From UJ101 sp047975265 (GTDB lineage: Bacteria > Bacteroidota > Bacteroidia > Flavobacteriales > UJ101), in the NCBI GenBank assembly GCA_047975265.1, contig JBKEDE010000062.1, positions 1 to 30,850 on the forward strand: 30,850 bases of DNA, read 5' to 3'. The position numbers and the translations under genes are program-made. Every line of letters starts with the position of its first letter. Within the stretch, counting starts at the first letter, position 1. Below the pieces are notes generated by a model. The model worked only from the letters and a program-made list of their open reading frames with translations. It did no database searches and was not told the origin of the DNA. Shown piece after piece: positions 15,226 to 22,529 of this stretch.

Positions 15226-16131
15226 TCATCCTGCGTTATATGCAGTTTCCAGTTCCATAAGGGTTTTTCGGCGTTTACTCTTTTGTGAGGGTGTTAATTT
15301 TGCCGAATCAATAACTTCACTGACTACTGAAAAAACATTGGATGGGTAATCGAGTTCTATGTTTTTAAGCGCTGTGAATAGCAAGTGCAACATCGATGTG
15401 TCTTTTGGCTTATAAGATATGCTCTGTCTCAATATTAGAGACTGTTTTTGAGAATGAAGTATTTCCTTCAGCACTTTAATAAAACATTCTCTTGATAAAT
15501 CGAAAGCAATAACATCATTACCAAATGTTTTTCTCGGTACTACAAATCGTAACTCATGTTTGATTAAGTTACCCTCAGGGAAATTTCCTCTTGCAAATGT
15601 TTTTTTGCGTTTAGCATTGGCTACAGCATCATACAATTTATACTGCAATTTGGTGTTGCCGTATAAGTGCATATAGGAAGTGTTTTTTAATAAGTCGTAA
15701 TCTAAAATGCCATTTACATGGTGCAAATAATCTTTGGTAGACATTGGAATACGTTCAAATGCACCAAATTCAAATTCTAGCACTCTAGCATCGGGAAAGT
15801 TAAGTCCTGTAGATTGTTTAAGTTGAATTAATAGCAGTGCCAAATCATAATTTTCGATAGCTTTATAATTATGATTCTCTATTAAATACGGAACACTCAT
15901 CCTAATAGTAACATTATTTCCTTTGTCTATATACATATCGAAGTTCTTGCCATGTAATTCCTCATCAGAACTGTTTAATGTGTAATGGTTTTTAAGGTTA
16001 GGGTGTGACGTAAATTTTTCCCAATTAATTTTATTAATATCGACATCATACAATTTCAGTTTTACAAAATCTACTTGGTAATTGTGTAAGTTGTGTTTCA
16101 TCTCACTTGATTTTAATTTTACTGTATCCAT
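15226..16131 (-). CDS. Unknown protein (301 aa), possible gene II/X-type replication protein
   Basis: The protein is soluble and sits directly downstream of the polymerase (33 bp) in the replication run. A faint pattern suggests the phage/plasmid gene II/X replication family: ARVLEFEFGAFERI (about 115-128), then a segment with YKLYDAVANAKRK followed by IKHELRFVV, where family members show a K-Y-x-K...RxE arrangement. I do not see an unmistakable His-hydrophobic-His metal motif, so rolling-circle nuclease activity is uncertain. Position supports a DNA-replication role. A DNA-binding accessory factor for the polymerase is an alternative. The start follows an A-rich leader (AATATAAATAAT). Confidence 0.45.
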   Translation of the reverse strand: MDTVKLKSSEMKHNLHNYQVDFVKLKLYDVDINKINWEKFTSHPNLKNHYTLNSSDEELHGKNFDMYIDKGNNVTIRMSVPYLIENHNYKAIENYDLALLLIQLKQSTGLNFPDARVLEFEFGAFERIPMSTKDYLHHVNGILDYDLLKNTSYMHLYGNTKLQYKLYDAVANAKRKKTFARGNFPEGNLIKHELRFVVPRKTFGNDVIAFDLSRECFIKVLKEILHSQKQSLILRQSISYKPKDTSMLHLLFTALKNIELDYPSNVFSVVSEVIDSAKLTPSQKSKRRKTLMELETAYNAG

Positions 16132-16164
16132 ATTATTTATATTTAGAGATTAATATTTTTGTTT

Positions 16165-17454
16165 TTAATGAACCTCTGCCCAGCTATTATCAACTGCTAA
16201 ATCCACCTCTATAGGTATCGACAGTTGCACGACATTTTCCATGGTTTGTTTGACTAATTTTGCTACGATTTCTGCCTCACTCTTTGGACATTCCACCAAT
16301 ACTTCATCGTGTACTTGGAGAATCAATTTTGCTTTTAGATTGTGCTGTGTAAAAGTTTTATCTATGGCTATCATTGCCATTTTGATAATATCGGCGGCAG
16401 AACCTTGTATGGGAGAGTTCATCGCCAACCGCTTACCGCTATTGCGTTCGGATAATTTATTGGACTGTAGTTGTGGTATGGGTCTTCTTCTTCCAAATAG
16501 TGTAGTAGAATAACCTCTTTCTTCTGCTTGAATTACTAATTGGTCCAGACAATCTTTAACCTTAGAAAATCGGTTGAAATATTCCTGCATTACTTTTTCT
16601 GCCTCTTCTTGGCTATGTTGCTTACCTGTGATTTCTGTTAGTGAAGAAGCTAATCCAATAGCTGTTTTTCCATAAATCAACCCAAAATTGATGGACTTGG
16701 CTACTTGACGTTGTTCGTCGGTAACATCGTTAAAAGGAACACTAAAAATTTCTGAAGCTGTTAAACGATGTATATCCAGTTGATTTCGATATGCTTTGAG
16801 TAAAAAAGGATCTTGACTAAACTCTGCTGTTACTCTAAGTTCGATTTGCGAATAGTCTGCCCCAACAAATACACAGCCTTTTGCAGGAATAATAAGTTCT
16901 CTGAATTTAGCCTCTAATAGTTTTAATCGGTCAGTTTCATCTTTACGAATTTTAGGATTGGGGACATTCTGCATGTTGGGTTTACTACTACTAAATCGTC
17001 CTGTTGCTGTGCCAACTTGATTGAATCCTGCATGCAAACGTTTTGTTTTAGGATGGATTAGGCTGAGTTGGTCTACCGATTTTAACAAGCTATTGGTCTT
17101 TCGGTAATCTAACAGCATCATAATCACTTTATGTTGTCCTTTCAGCTTATTAAGATGGGATTTATCTACAGAGTAGAAACCTTTTTTACTTTTGGCAGCA
17201 ATCTGAGGCTGTAGTTTTAATTGGTCAAATAAAGCTTGACTCAACTGCTCATTGCTATTAATATTGATGCCCTTACCCAATACCTTTTGAATATTTTGTT
17301 CCAATAGCACTTGAATATCCAATAGTTTGGTTTTAACCTTTTGTAGTTCCTTGATATTAATTCGTACTCCAGCAAGTTCCATTTTAGAAACAACAGGAAT
17401 TAGTTCTTGTTCAAGCTGGTAAGTATCAGTATACCAATGTATTTTTTTAGTCAT
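16165..17454 (-). CDS. Family-A DNA polymerase domain (PolA-type, without exonuclease)
   Basis: This 429-aa protein is a complete PolA-type polymerase domain. After the thumb region comes TATGRFSSSKPNMQNVP (149-165), motif A DYSQIELR with D200, motif B RQVAKSINFGLIYG (R249, K253, F257, Y261) and motif C QVHDEV with D383-E384. These correspond to E. coli Pol I D705, R754, K758, F762, Y766 and D882-E883. All catalytic residues are present, so it should be active. No 5' nuclease or proofreading domain is in this protein. The proofreading domain is at the C-terminus of the upstream gene, whose stop overlaps this start by 8 nt (ATGACTAA). The break falls exactly where Pol I passes from exonuclease to polymerase. 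Chromosomal PolA is normally one protein, so this is an element-encoded, split version. Confidence 0.93.
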   Translation of the reverse strand: MTKKIHWYTDTYQLEQELIPVVSKMELAGVRINIKELQKVKTKLLDIQVLLEQNIQKVLGKGININSNEQLSQALFDQLKLQPQIAAKSKKGFYSVDKSHLNKLKGQHKVIMMLLDYRKTNSLLKSVDQLSLIHPKTKRLHAGFNQVGTATGRFSSSKPNMQNVPNPKIRKDETDRLKLLEAKFRELIIPAKGCVFVGADYSQIELRVTAEFSQDPFLLKAYRNQLDIHRLTASEIFSVPFNDVTDEQRQVAKSINFGLIYGKTAIGLASSLTEITGKQHSQEEAEKVMQEYFNRFSKVKDCLDQLVIQAEERGYSTTLFGRRRPIPQLQSNKLSERNSGKRLAMNSPIQGSAADIIKMAMIAIDKTFTQHNLKAKLILQVHDEVLVECPKSEAEIVAKLVKQTMENVVQLSIPIEVDLAVDNSWAEVH

Positions 17455-19498
17455 TTTGATTAAGTTTTTCAGTTAAATAGTAATAAAGTTGTAACGTGAG
17501 GTCTGTGTCTTCTACAGCATATCGAGTAAGTTCTTCAGCAGATACTTCGGTGATTTCTCTGCTGTCAAGCATCTGTTTAAAATTGATTTGTTTGTAGCCA
17601 AGGTGTAATTCTGATATTTCTTTTAAACCGTGCTTTTTTCGATCAGGGTCAAGTAGATAGTCTAGAATTAATGTGTCATGAACATTCCCATTGATGGGTA
17701 TTCCGTAGTGGTTTAAAAATTTTAAGTCGAATTTATAGTTATGGAATACTTTTGCTATTTGGTTGTCCTGTAAAAAAGGTAGTAGAGGGCTAATGAATTG
17801 CGCTACTTTATTTCGTTGCTTTGGAAATATGATATTGTACCCTTTATGTTTTTCTACGGACAGTGCTAGGCAAATAATATTACCATCTAATGGATTGAGT
17901 GAGGTAGTCTCCAAATCTACTGCCATCAGTTTGGTGTCAGTAGCTTCAAAATGTTGAGTTAATGCCTTAACCATTCGGGTCATTTTATTTGGCGTATCCA
18001 CCGTTTTATAGTTAGTATCTACATCTTTGATGGTAATGAGCTGTTGCTCTTTGGTATAGGCTTCGTTTATAATCTGAATGTATGCTTTGGTGTTGAGCGG
18101 CGTTTCAGTATAAGCAATGTCTTTGTAGGCAAGGTATTTATGTAGCTTCATGGTAAATGTTCGCTGTGTGGGTCTATTTTTAGCCAGTACATACCCTCCG
18201 CTTATAAATTCTTTGTATAATTCCTTCTTGTGGAATTTGGTCTTTTTAGCATTAGTAAATACCTCATCAAAAAAGCCAATGTATTCCAAGCCTACTTCGG
18301 TAATGAGTTGTCGTTGTTCTAAATGGATGCTAGGTACCTCTAATAACCCATGTTGTAGGTACATTTGAACACAGTACAACATAAAAAAAGTAAATTCATT
18401 CCACTGACTTTCTGACCAATCGTGATAGAAATAATGTCCAAAATCATCATGCGGATTACGGTGTTTACCGTAGTGATTGGAAAATTCAAACTCATGTTTA
18501 CGTCTTTCTGAACTATAACCCGCAGGAGCTTTAATGATGTAGTTGGAAGACAGTATCATTTTAGGAACTCTGTTTCGGTCAATATAAATTTGAGGTTTGT
18601 ATTTTTGTTCTATCGTAATTCCATCAGTTATACAAAAAAAGTCCTCTAAATTTTGATTAGACGTAATATCATTAATGCAGATAATGTTAGTGTTGGGGGT
18701 AACACGTTGCAGACTAAATTTATCATTTCCTTTGAATTTTTTCCCTTCAATATCACATGCCACACGCATATAGCCGAATGCTTGAGAAAGAACCCCTTTA
18801 CCAACACTTCCTGAAAGAGTATCATTGAGTTCATTAATAGAACCATCATACAGTATCACAACTTTAACATTAGAAAGGTCTATATACCGATGTAGCACAT
18901 AACCAATTAGTGTCATCAGTATTACAAACCGTTCTTCATCTTGACCAGAAACATTAAAAATGAACTGAGCAAAAGGAATAGATAGAATATCATCGCATTC
19001 GGGAACATGAAATTCTCTATCAATGATTTGCTCCTGCATCACATGACCGTTTAATTCTGAATAGTTTAAAAATGACAGCTTGGAATCTGTTACGTTGACT
19101 ACAGTATTTTCGAAGTAAAAATATGCTGCTTCTTTGGTGTCAAAATGAGGTTTGGTTTCAATAATCGGTAAAAAATAAAGTACACTTTCACTTAACAGAA
19201 ATTGAGATTTATTAAGTAGTTTTCCTTTTAAAACATCTTTGTAAATACCGTCCTCTATTTTATGGTCAAAATTTTTATCTAACCATGAAATAATTGCATT
19301 AACGATAAACGTTTTATCTTCGATTAGTTTTACGATGTTGGTTTCAATTTTAACCAAACAACGTTTACCATATACAATACCATTATAAAACCCTAAATCT
19401 TCGGATAGAAATTCCGTAAAAGATAGGTTATCAATACATAGTGTATTCTTGTCATTGAGATACCAAAAACACGTATAGTTAAATTCTTCTCCCATCAT
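17447..19498 (-). CDS. SF3-type helicase fused to a DnaQ-like 3'-5' exonuclease
   Basis: The 683 aa hold two modules. The middle (about 190-390) matches the primase-helicase (SF3/P4-D5-like) ATPases of phages and plasmids: a P-loop SGSVGKGV (G230-K234), a Walker B-like IICIND (272-277), sensor MILSSNY (314-320), and SSERRKHEFE (329-338) with arginine-finger residues. Two departures stand out. The residue after the P-loop Lys is Gly rather than Ser/Thr, and Walker B reads ND. I see no primase motif in the first 180 residues. The C-terminal part (about 520-680) is a Pol I-type proofreading exonuclease with VDLETT (D528, E530), HNYKFD (D591) and YAVED (Y660, D664), all intact. The start codon directly follows the stop of the 96-aa HTH gene, and the end overlaps the polymerase gene. 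Together these would unwind, copy and proofread DNA of the element. Confidence 0.85.
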   Translation of the reverse strand: MMGEEFNYTCFWYLNDKNTLCIDNLSFTEFLSEDLGFYNGIVYGKRCLVKIETNIVKLIEDKTFIVNAIISWLDKNFDHKIEDGIYKDVLKGKLLNKSQFLLSESVLYFLPIIETKPHFDTKEAAYFYFENTVVNVTDSKLSFLNYSELNGHVMQEQIIDREFHVPECDDILSIPFAQFIFNVSGQDEERFVILMTLIGYVLHRYIDLSNVKVVILYDGSINELNDTLSGSVGKGVLSQAFGYMRVACDIEGKKFKGNDKFSLQRVTPNTNIICINDITSNQNLEDFFCITDGITIEQKYKPQIYIDRNRVPKMILSSNYIIKAPAGYSSERRKHEFEFSNHYGKHRNPHDDFGHYFYHDWSESQWNEFTFFMLYCVQMYLQHGLLEVPSIHLEQRQLITEVGLEYIGFFDEVFTNAKKTKFHKKELYKEFISGGYVLAKNRPTQRTFTMKLHKYLAYKDIAYTETPLNTKAYIQIINEAYTKEQQLITIKDVDTNYKTVDTPNKMTRMVKALTQHFEATDTKLMAVDLETTSLNPLDGNIICLALSVEKHKGYNIIFPKQRNKVAQFISPLLPFLQDNQIAKVFHNYKFDLKFLNHYGIPINGNVHDTLILDYLLDPDRKKHGLKEISELHLGYKQINFKQMLDSREITEVSAEELTRYAVEDTDLTLQLYYYLTEKLNQND

Positions 19499-19789
19499 CT
19501 AGCTGTTTATCGTTTTAAAAAAGGCTTCTACTTCGGATTGCTTATAGCGTTTTGCTCCGCCTATGTTTTGGGTGGGAAAGTTTTTATACTTCTTTTTGAG
19601 TTTGTAGAAGTGGCTAGTGGAAACCTGCAACAACTCACATAGTTCTACATCTTTTAATAGCTTTTCGTTTGCTATCTGCATAGTAGCATTAGGCATATCA
19701 GGTAGCGATGCAATTATGCGCTCTGCTATCCGATGCTCTAGCTCCGAAAAGACTTTTAATAGATGTTTTGCTAAGTGACTATCCTCCAT
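19499..19789 (-). CDS. Small HTH protein (96 aa), AlpA/excisionase-like
   Basis: The C-terminal half contains LLKDVELCELLQVSTSHFYKL followed by NFPTQNIGGAKRYKQSEVEAFF. This is the MerR-like HTH pattern of AlpA and excisionase-type proteins, in which a basic wing follows the helix pair. The N-terminal half is a helical segment of unknown role. It is the first gene of the replication operon and its stop directly abuts the start of the helicase-exonuclease. Candidate roles are excision factor, operon regulator or loader. A 38-bp operator and a TAATTTTG -7 box lie 20-90 bp upstream. Confidence 0.75.
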   Translation of the reverse strand: MEDSHLAKHLLKVFSELEHRIAERIIASLPDMPNATMQIANEKLLKDVELCELLQVSTSHFYKLKKKYKNFPTQNIGGAKRYKQSEVEAFFKTINS

Positions 19790-19808
19790 AACATAAGTGT
19801 TATGAGGA

Positions 19809-19879
19809 CAAAATTATTTTAGAATGGAGGTCGCTCGTTTTTCTCGTAATCTTACTAAGTTTTTACACTTTTTACGAGA
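19809..19879 (-). promoter_or_regulatory. Promoter with 38-bp operator, copy 2 (replication operon)
   Basis: TAATTTTG (19809-19816, minus strand) fits the TAnnTTTG -7 box, 20 bp upstream of the HTH start. The operator TCTCGTAA, 22 bp, TTACGAGA (19842-19879) lies 25 bp further upstream, the same gap as at copy 1 (8628-8665). No clear -33 TTG is present, as expected if the promoter needs an activator bound at the operator. Confidence 0.68.
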
Positions 19880-19888
19880 CCAAGCTAA

Positions 19889-20767
19889 TTATCTAATTAC
19901 AAGATTTGAACCGTAACTTTTTAAAAACTGTTCTAAGCCCTTTTTGTGTTTAGATGCAGTATCTCTGATTTCAGGAAAAGCATTATACATAATTTTTACA
20001 AATTCTGTATTAGTAGGTTTTTCGTCTTTTAGTTTTGGATAATACTGCTGTTTATTTAAAGGAAGTAGATCGATGCCTTTATTGTGGTCTTCAATACTTT
20101 TTTCTACATGATACTTGAAATATTTGTCGTATTGGTCTTTTACTAAAGTTATTTGCTCTTTAATATCAGTAAGGTTGTCTAATTCAATATAAAGTACTCT
20201 GATAGGGTATAAATTGTTACCAAAATCAAAAGAGTTAATAAAAAACTCTTCAGCCTGCTGTGATGTCATCACTTCTTGCATTGCCTTTATAAAGAATTCT
20301 TGCAATTCTTTACGGTTAAAATAAAGTGGAAGTCTATAATCAATATGACCATCGTGAAAGTACTCCGCATACTCATCGAATGGAACTTTGTATTTTTTGA
20401 GTTGTTTTAATCGTCTATGAGCCGTTTTTTCGTATGAAGTGAGGATTGCTGCTAATTGCTTTTTGTTATGGTAGAGTTCTTCCTTAAAATCGTGAAATGA
20501 TTCTTCTTCTCCTGATTGTCTATACTTAAATTCTTGTTGTATTACCCAATTATTGAAAAATGTATAGCGTTCAGATCCGTTAAAATAATGTTTGAGATAT
20601 AGGCAAATATAGTGTTGCTCTCCTGCATTAAAACTCCAAAAATTTTGCTTAAATAATTCTCTGTCTAAGCACTTTTCAAACAATTCATCGATAAATTGGA
20701 ATACTTTGAATGCCGACTTTGGTGGTAGTTCTGTTATTGCTGTATTAATTCTATCGTATGCACCCAT
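19889..20767 (-). CDS. Unknown protein (292 aa), first gene of the element
   Basis: I do not recognise a family. The protein is soluble, rich in aromatic residues and Lys/Glu, and appears mostly helical. It has repeated YxxY/HxxxHF-like surface patches but no catalytic motif I can name. Segments such as TDIKEQITLVKDQYDKYFKYHVEKSI suggest coiled-coil-like helices. It has a good promoter (20809-20838) and ends about 100 bp before the replication operon, so it may be a regulator or structural partner of that operon. Position next to the right attachment site would also fit an excision or integration accessory role. All of this is inference from place. Confidence 0.65.
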   Translation of the reverse strand: MGAYDRINTAITELPPKSAFKVFQFIDELFEKCLDRELFKQNFWSFNAGEQHYICLYLKHYFNGSERYTFFNNWVIQQEFKYRQSGEEESFHDFKEELYHNKKQLAAILTSYEKTAHRRLKQLKKYKVPFDEYAEYFHDGHIDYRLPLYFNRKELQEFFIKAMQEVMTSQQAEEFFINSFDFGNNLYPIRVLYIELDNLTDIKEQITLVKDQYDKYFKYHVEKSIEDHNKGIDLLPLNKQQYYPKLKDEKPTNTEFVKIMYNAFPEIRDTASKHKKGLEQFLKSYGSNLVIR

Positions 20768-20808
20768 ATAAAGACTACTTGCAGGATTACCTTAAAAATT
20801 TACTCCTT

Positions 20809-20838
20809 CAAATGTAGTAAATTAATGTATTGCCAAAA
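20809..20838 (-). promoter_or_regulatory. Promoter of the 292-aa gene
   Basis: On the minus strand TTG (20834-20836) is followed after 17 bp by TACATTTG (20809-20816), a full match to the Bacteroidota promoter form TTG...TAnnTTTG. It lies about 42 bp upstream of the start at 20767. Confidence 0.6.
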
Positions 20839-21020
20839 AGGGAAACCCTGGAAAGCTTTTTAGACAAAAGGAGTTTAAGCTCTAACAGACCATAGAAGTT
20901 TTATCTGATTATTATCACAAAATCATTTTATTACTGTTTATGTGGTAAGTAAGTAATTCTCGTGAGCCTTTTGTTTATGGGCGTTTCAGAGAAAGTTTTA
21001 GCATATATTTGAGCTGACAT

Positions 21021-21059
21021 AAAAAAAGCGTTGTAAATATTATTGATTTACAACGCTTT
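21021..21059 (-). terminator. Element-borne terminator for the tRNA
   Basis: A perfect 14-bp inverted repeat (21025-21038 and 21046-21059; arm AAAGCGTTGTAAAT) has a 7-nt loop and, on the minus strand, a run of seven T. It lies just inside the right attachment site, so the tRNA is terminated by element DNA. Confidence 0.85.
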
Positions 21060-21069
21060 ACACTTGATT

Positions 21070-21086
21070 AAAAGTGGTCCCACCTG
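21070..21086. repeat. Right attachment site within the intact tRNA gene
   Basis: This is the second copy of the 17-bp repeat. It overlaps the acceptor-stem 3' strand and discriminator base of the tRNA (21075-21086) plus five bases beyond it. Integration here keeps the tRNA intact because the element supplies the same 3' sequence. Confidence 0.82.
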
Positions 21087-21148
21087 GGCTCGAACCAGGG
21101 ACCCCTTGATTATGAGTCAAGTGCTCTAACCAGCTGAGCTATAGGACC
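21075..21148 (-). tRNA. tRNA with CAT anticodon (elongator Met, or Ile2)
   Basis: The 74-nt cloverleaf is complete: acceptor GGTCCTA/TGGGACC with one G-T pair, D-arm GCTC...GAGC, anticodon stem CTTGA/TCAAG around CTCATAA, T-arm CCTGG/CCAGG with TTCGAGC, and discriminator A. CCA is not encoded. The CAT anticodon fits elongator Met or a lysidine-modified Ile2. C4-G69 and C5-G68 pairs, as in E. coli Ile2, keep the second option open. It is the integration target of the element. Confidence 0.93.
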
Positions 21149-21232
21149 TGTATTCTATAATAGAATTTTTCGTTTGCAATGTTACAATTTTCTACTCTTT
21201 CTTGCAAGAAATAATATTGAAAAAGATTCTTT

Positions 21233-22528
21233 TTAAAATTCTAAATCGACGTGTAACCGTTCTGAAATAATTTTGTTAACATGGTTTTTAATCGGATCTA
21301 CTGTTACTTTTTCCATGACTTCACTTGTAAAAGCAAAAAGCAGTAAGGCTTTGGCTTCTTTTTCCGGAATTCCTCGTTGGCGTAAATAAAACAGACCTGT
21401 TTCATCTAACTGCCCTACTGTACAGCCATGTGAGCATAAAACATCATCTGCAAAAATTTCCAGCTGAGGTTTTGTATCTATCGATGCATTTTCAGACAAT
21501 AAAACGTTATCATTTTGCTGATAAGCATTGGTTTTTTGAGCTATTTTATTTACCAAAACTTTTCCATTGAAAACGCCTTTAGAATTTTCGTCATAAATGG
21601 ATTTATACAATTCATTACTCTCACAATTAGGAACTTGATGCTTAATCAAAGTATGATTATCTACCAAAGTATCTCCTTTTAAAAAGCTGATACCGTACAT
21701 GTTTGACTCTAAAAATTCACCTTTATGATAAAAATTCAGATTATTTCGAACGATATTTCCATTAAAAGAAAAAGTATAGACTGAAACCGTACTTTTTTCT
21801 TCATGAGCGATAAATGTATTATCAACTAAAGAGGAGGTTTCTTGATCATTTTGTATTTTATAATATTGTACATGAGCCTCTTTTCCAACAACTATTTCCG
21901 TTACAGCATTGGTAAATACCGCACTTTCTGAAATGGTTTTGTGTTGCTCGAAAATTTTAATTTCGGTACAATCTTCTGCCACAATTAAATTACGAGGCTG
22001 ATTAAACGTATTTTCCATATAAAGATATAAGACTTGCACCGTTTTATTCACAATTTTCCCTTTGGGAACATAAACAAAAAGCCCTTCTTTGGCGTATGAA
22101 GTATTCAATGCCGAAAAACTATCTTTTTTAGATGTAATTGATCCTAAGTGATTTGATATAATATTTTGATAATGTGTGTCTTTTAATGCTGATGAGATAT
22201 TTTGAATAACAATATCTTCTTCAAGAATTGTTGAAAAATCAGGCGAAAAAATACCATTGACAAAAACTAGGGTATAACTTTCTAAATCGTCTAATAAGTA
22301 TTTGCTTACTAAAGTTTTATCAATTGAATTTGTATGTGAGAATACTTTGTAAGATGTTTTCAACACATTTCTTAGGCTTGTGTATTTCCATTCTTCGTCG
22401 TGTATTGTCGGAAATCCTTTTTCTTTAAAAGTTTTGATAGCTTCTTTTCTCAGTTTCAACAAATGCGGATGAGTTGTTGAATTTTCCAAAGAAGTATAGG
22501 ATGTTATTAATTGTTCTTTTAAATCCAT
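21233..22528 (-). CDS. sufD: Fe-S cluster assembly protein SufD
   Basis: SufD is the scaffold partner of SufB and SufC in the SufBCD complex, which builds Fe-S clusters in the cytoplasm. The 431-aa form starts with MDLKEQLITS one base after the sufC stop. The longer frame only overlaps sufC. The central region is the repetitive beta-helix typical of SufD, and the C-terminal stretch DVLCSHGCTVGQLDETGLFYLRQRGI (described here by position, about 355-380) contains the conserved His of the SufB-SufD interface. It is the last suf gene before the tRNA. The sufS and sufE genes often found next in Flavobacteria are not here. Confidence 0.94.
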   Translation of the reverse strand: MDLKEQLITSYTSLENSTTHPHLLKLRKEAIKTFKEKGFPTIHDEEWKYTSLRNVLKTSYKVFSHTNSIDKTLVSKYLLDDLESYTLVFVNGIFSPDFSTILEEDIVIQNISSALKDTHYQNIISNHLGSITSKKDSFSALNTSYAKEGLFVYVPKGKIVNKTVQVLYLYMENTFNQPRNLIVAEDCTEIKIFEQHKTISESAVFTNAVTEIVVGKEAHVQYYKIQNDQETSSLVDNTFIAHEEKSTVSVYTFSFNGNIVRNNLNFYHKGEFLESNMYGISFLKGDTLVDNHTLIKHQVPNCESNELYKSIYDENSKGVFNGKVLVNKIAQKTNAYQQNDNVLLSENASIDTKPQLEIFADDVLCSHGCTVGQLDETGLFYLRQRGIPEKEAKALLLFAFTSEVMEKVTVDPIKNHVNKIISERLHVDLEF

Positions 22529-22529
22529 T

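Larger units (their letters stand above)
20768..21069. other. Right-end intergenic region of the element
   Basis: I find no gene here. It holds the promoter of the 292-aa gene (20809-20838), a 20-bp sequence TTTTAGCATATATTTGAGCT (20996-21015) that recurs with 17/20 identity at 7680-7699, and the strong terminator that serves the tRNA (21021-21059). Confidence 0.6.
96..21086. mobile_element. Integrative element inserted at the 3' end of a tRNA (CAT) gene
   Basis: The boundaries are a perfect 17-bp direct repeat (AAAAGTGGTCCCACCTG) at 96-112 and 21070-21086. Twelve of its bases are the 3' end of the tRNA at 21075-21148. This is the classic footprint of a tyrosine-integrase element, and a complete tyrosine integrase lies inside (13858-15111), though in the middle rather than next to an end. 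The element is about 21 kb and has 19 genes, all on the minus strand: a replication module, integrase, candidate iteron origin and initiator, unknown accessory genes and a type I R-M operon. No capsid, terminase, relaxase, coupling protein or type IV secretion gene is visible. That argues against a standard ICE or an intact prophage and fits a replicating integrated plasmid or satellite-like island. The boundaries are direct observation; the lifestyle is inference. Confidence 0.82.

Noticed and set aside
15110..15349. Plus-strand 79-aa frame between the integrase and the 301-aa gene
   Set aside because: It overlaps both minus-strand genes, has no family resemblance and no promoter. I treat it as chance.
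17447..17454. Programmed frameshift joining helicase-exonuclease to polymerase
   Set aside because: The overlap ATGACTAA already gives a start-stop coupling, and I see no slippery heptamer at a proper distance before the stop. A fused product is possible but unsupported.
18646..18849. Minus-strand 67-aa frame inside the helicase gene
   Set aside because: It is an out-of-frame shadow of the helicase-exonuclease coding sequence.
96..21086. Element as a prophage or a conjugative element
   Set aside because: No terminase, portal, capsid or tail gene, and no relaxase, coupling protein or type IV secretion gene can be found among the genes read.
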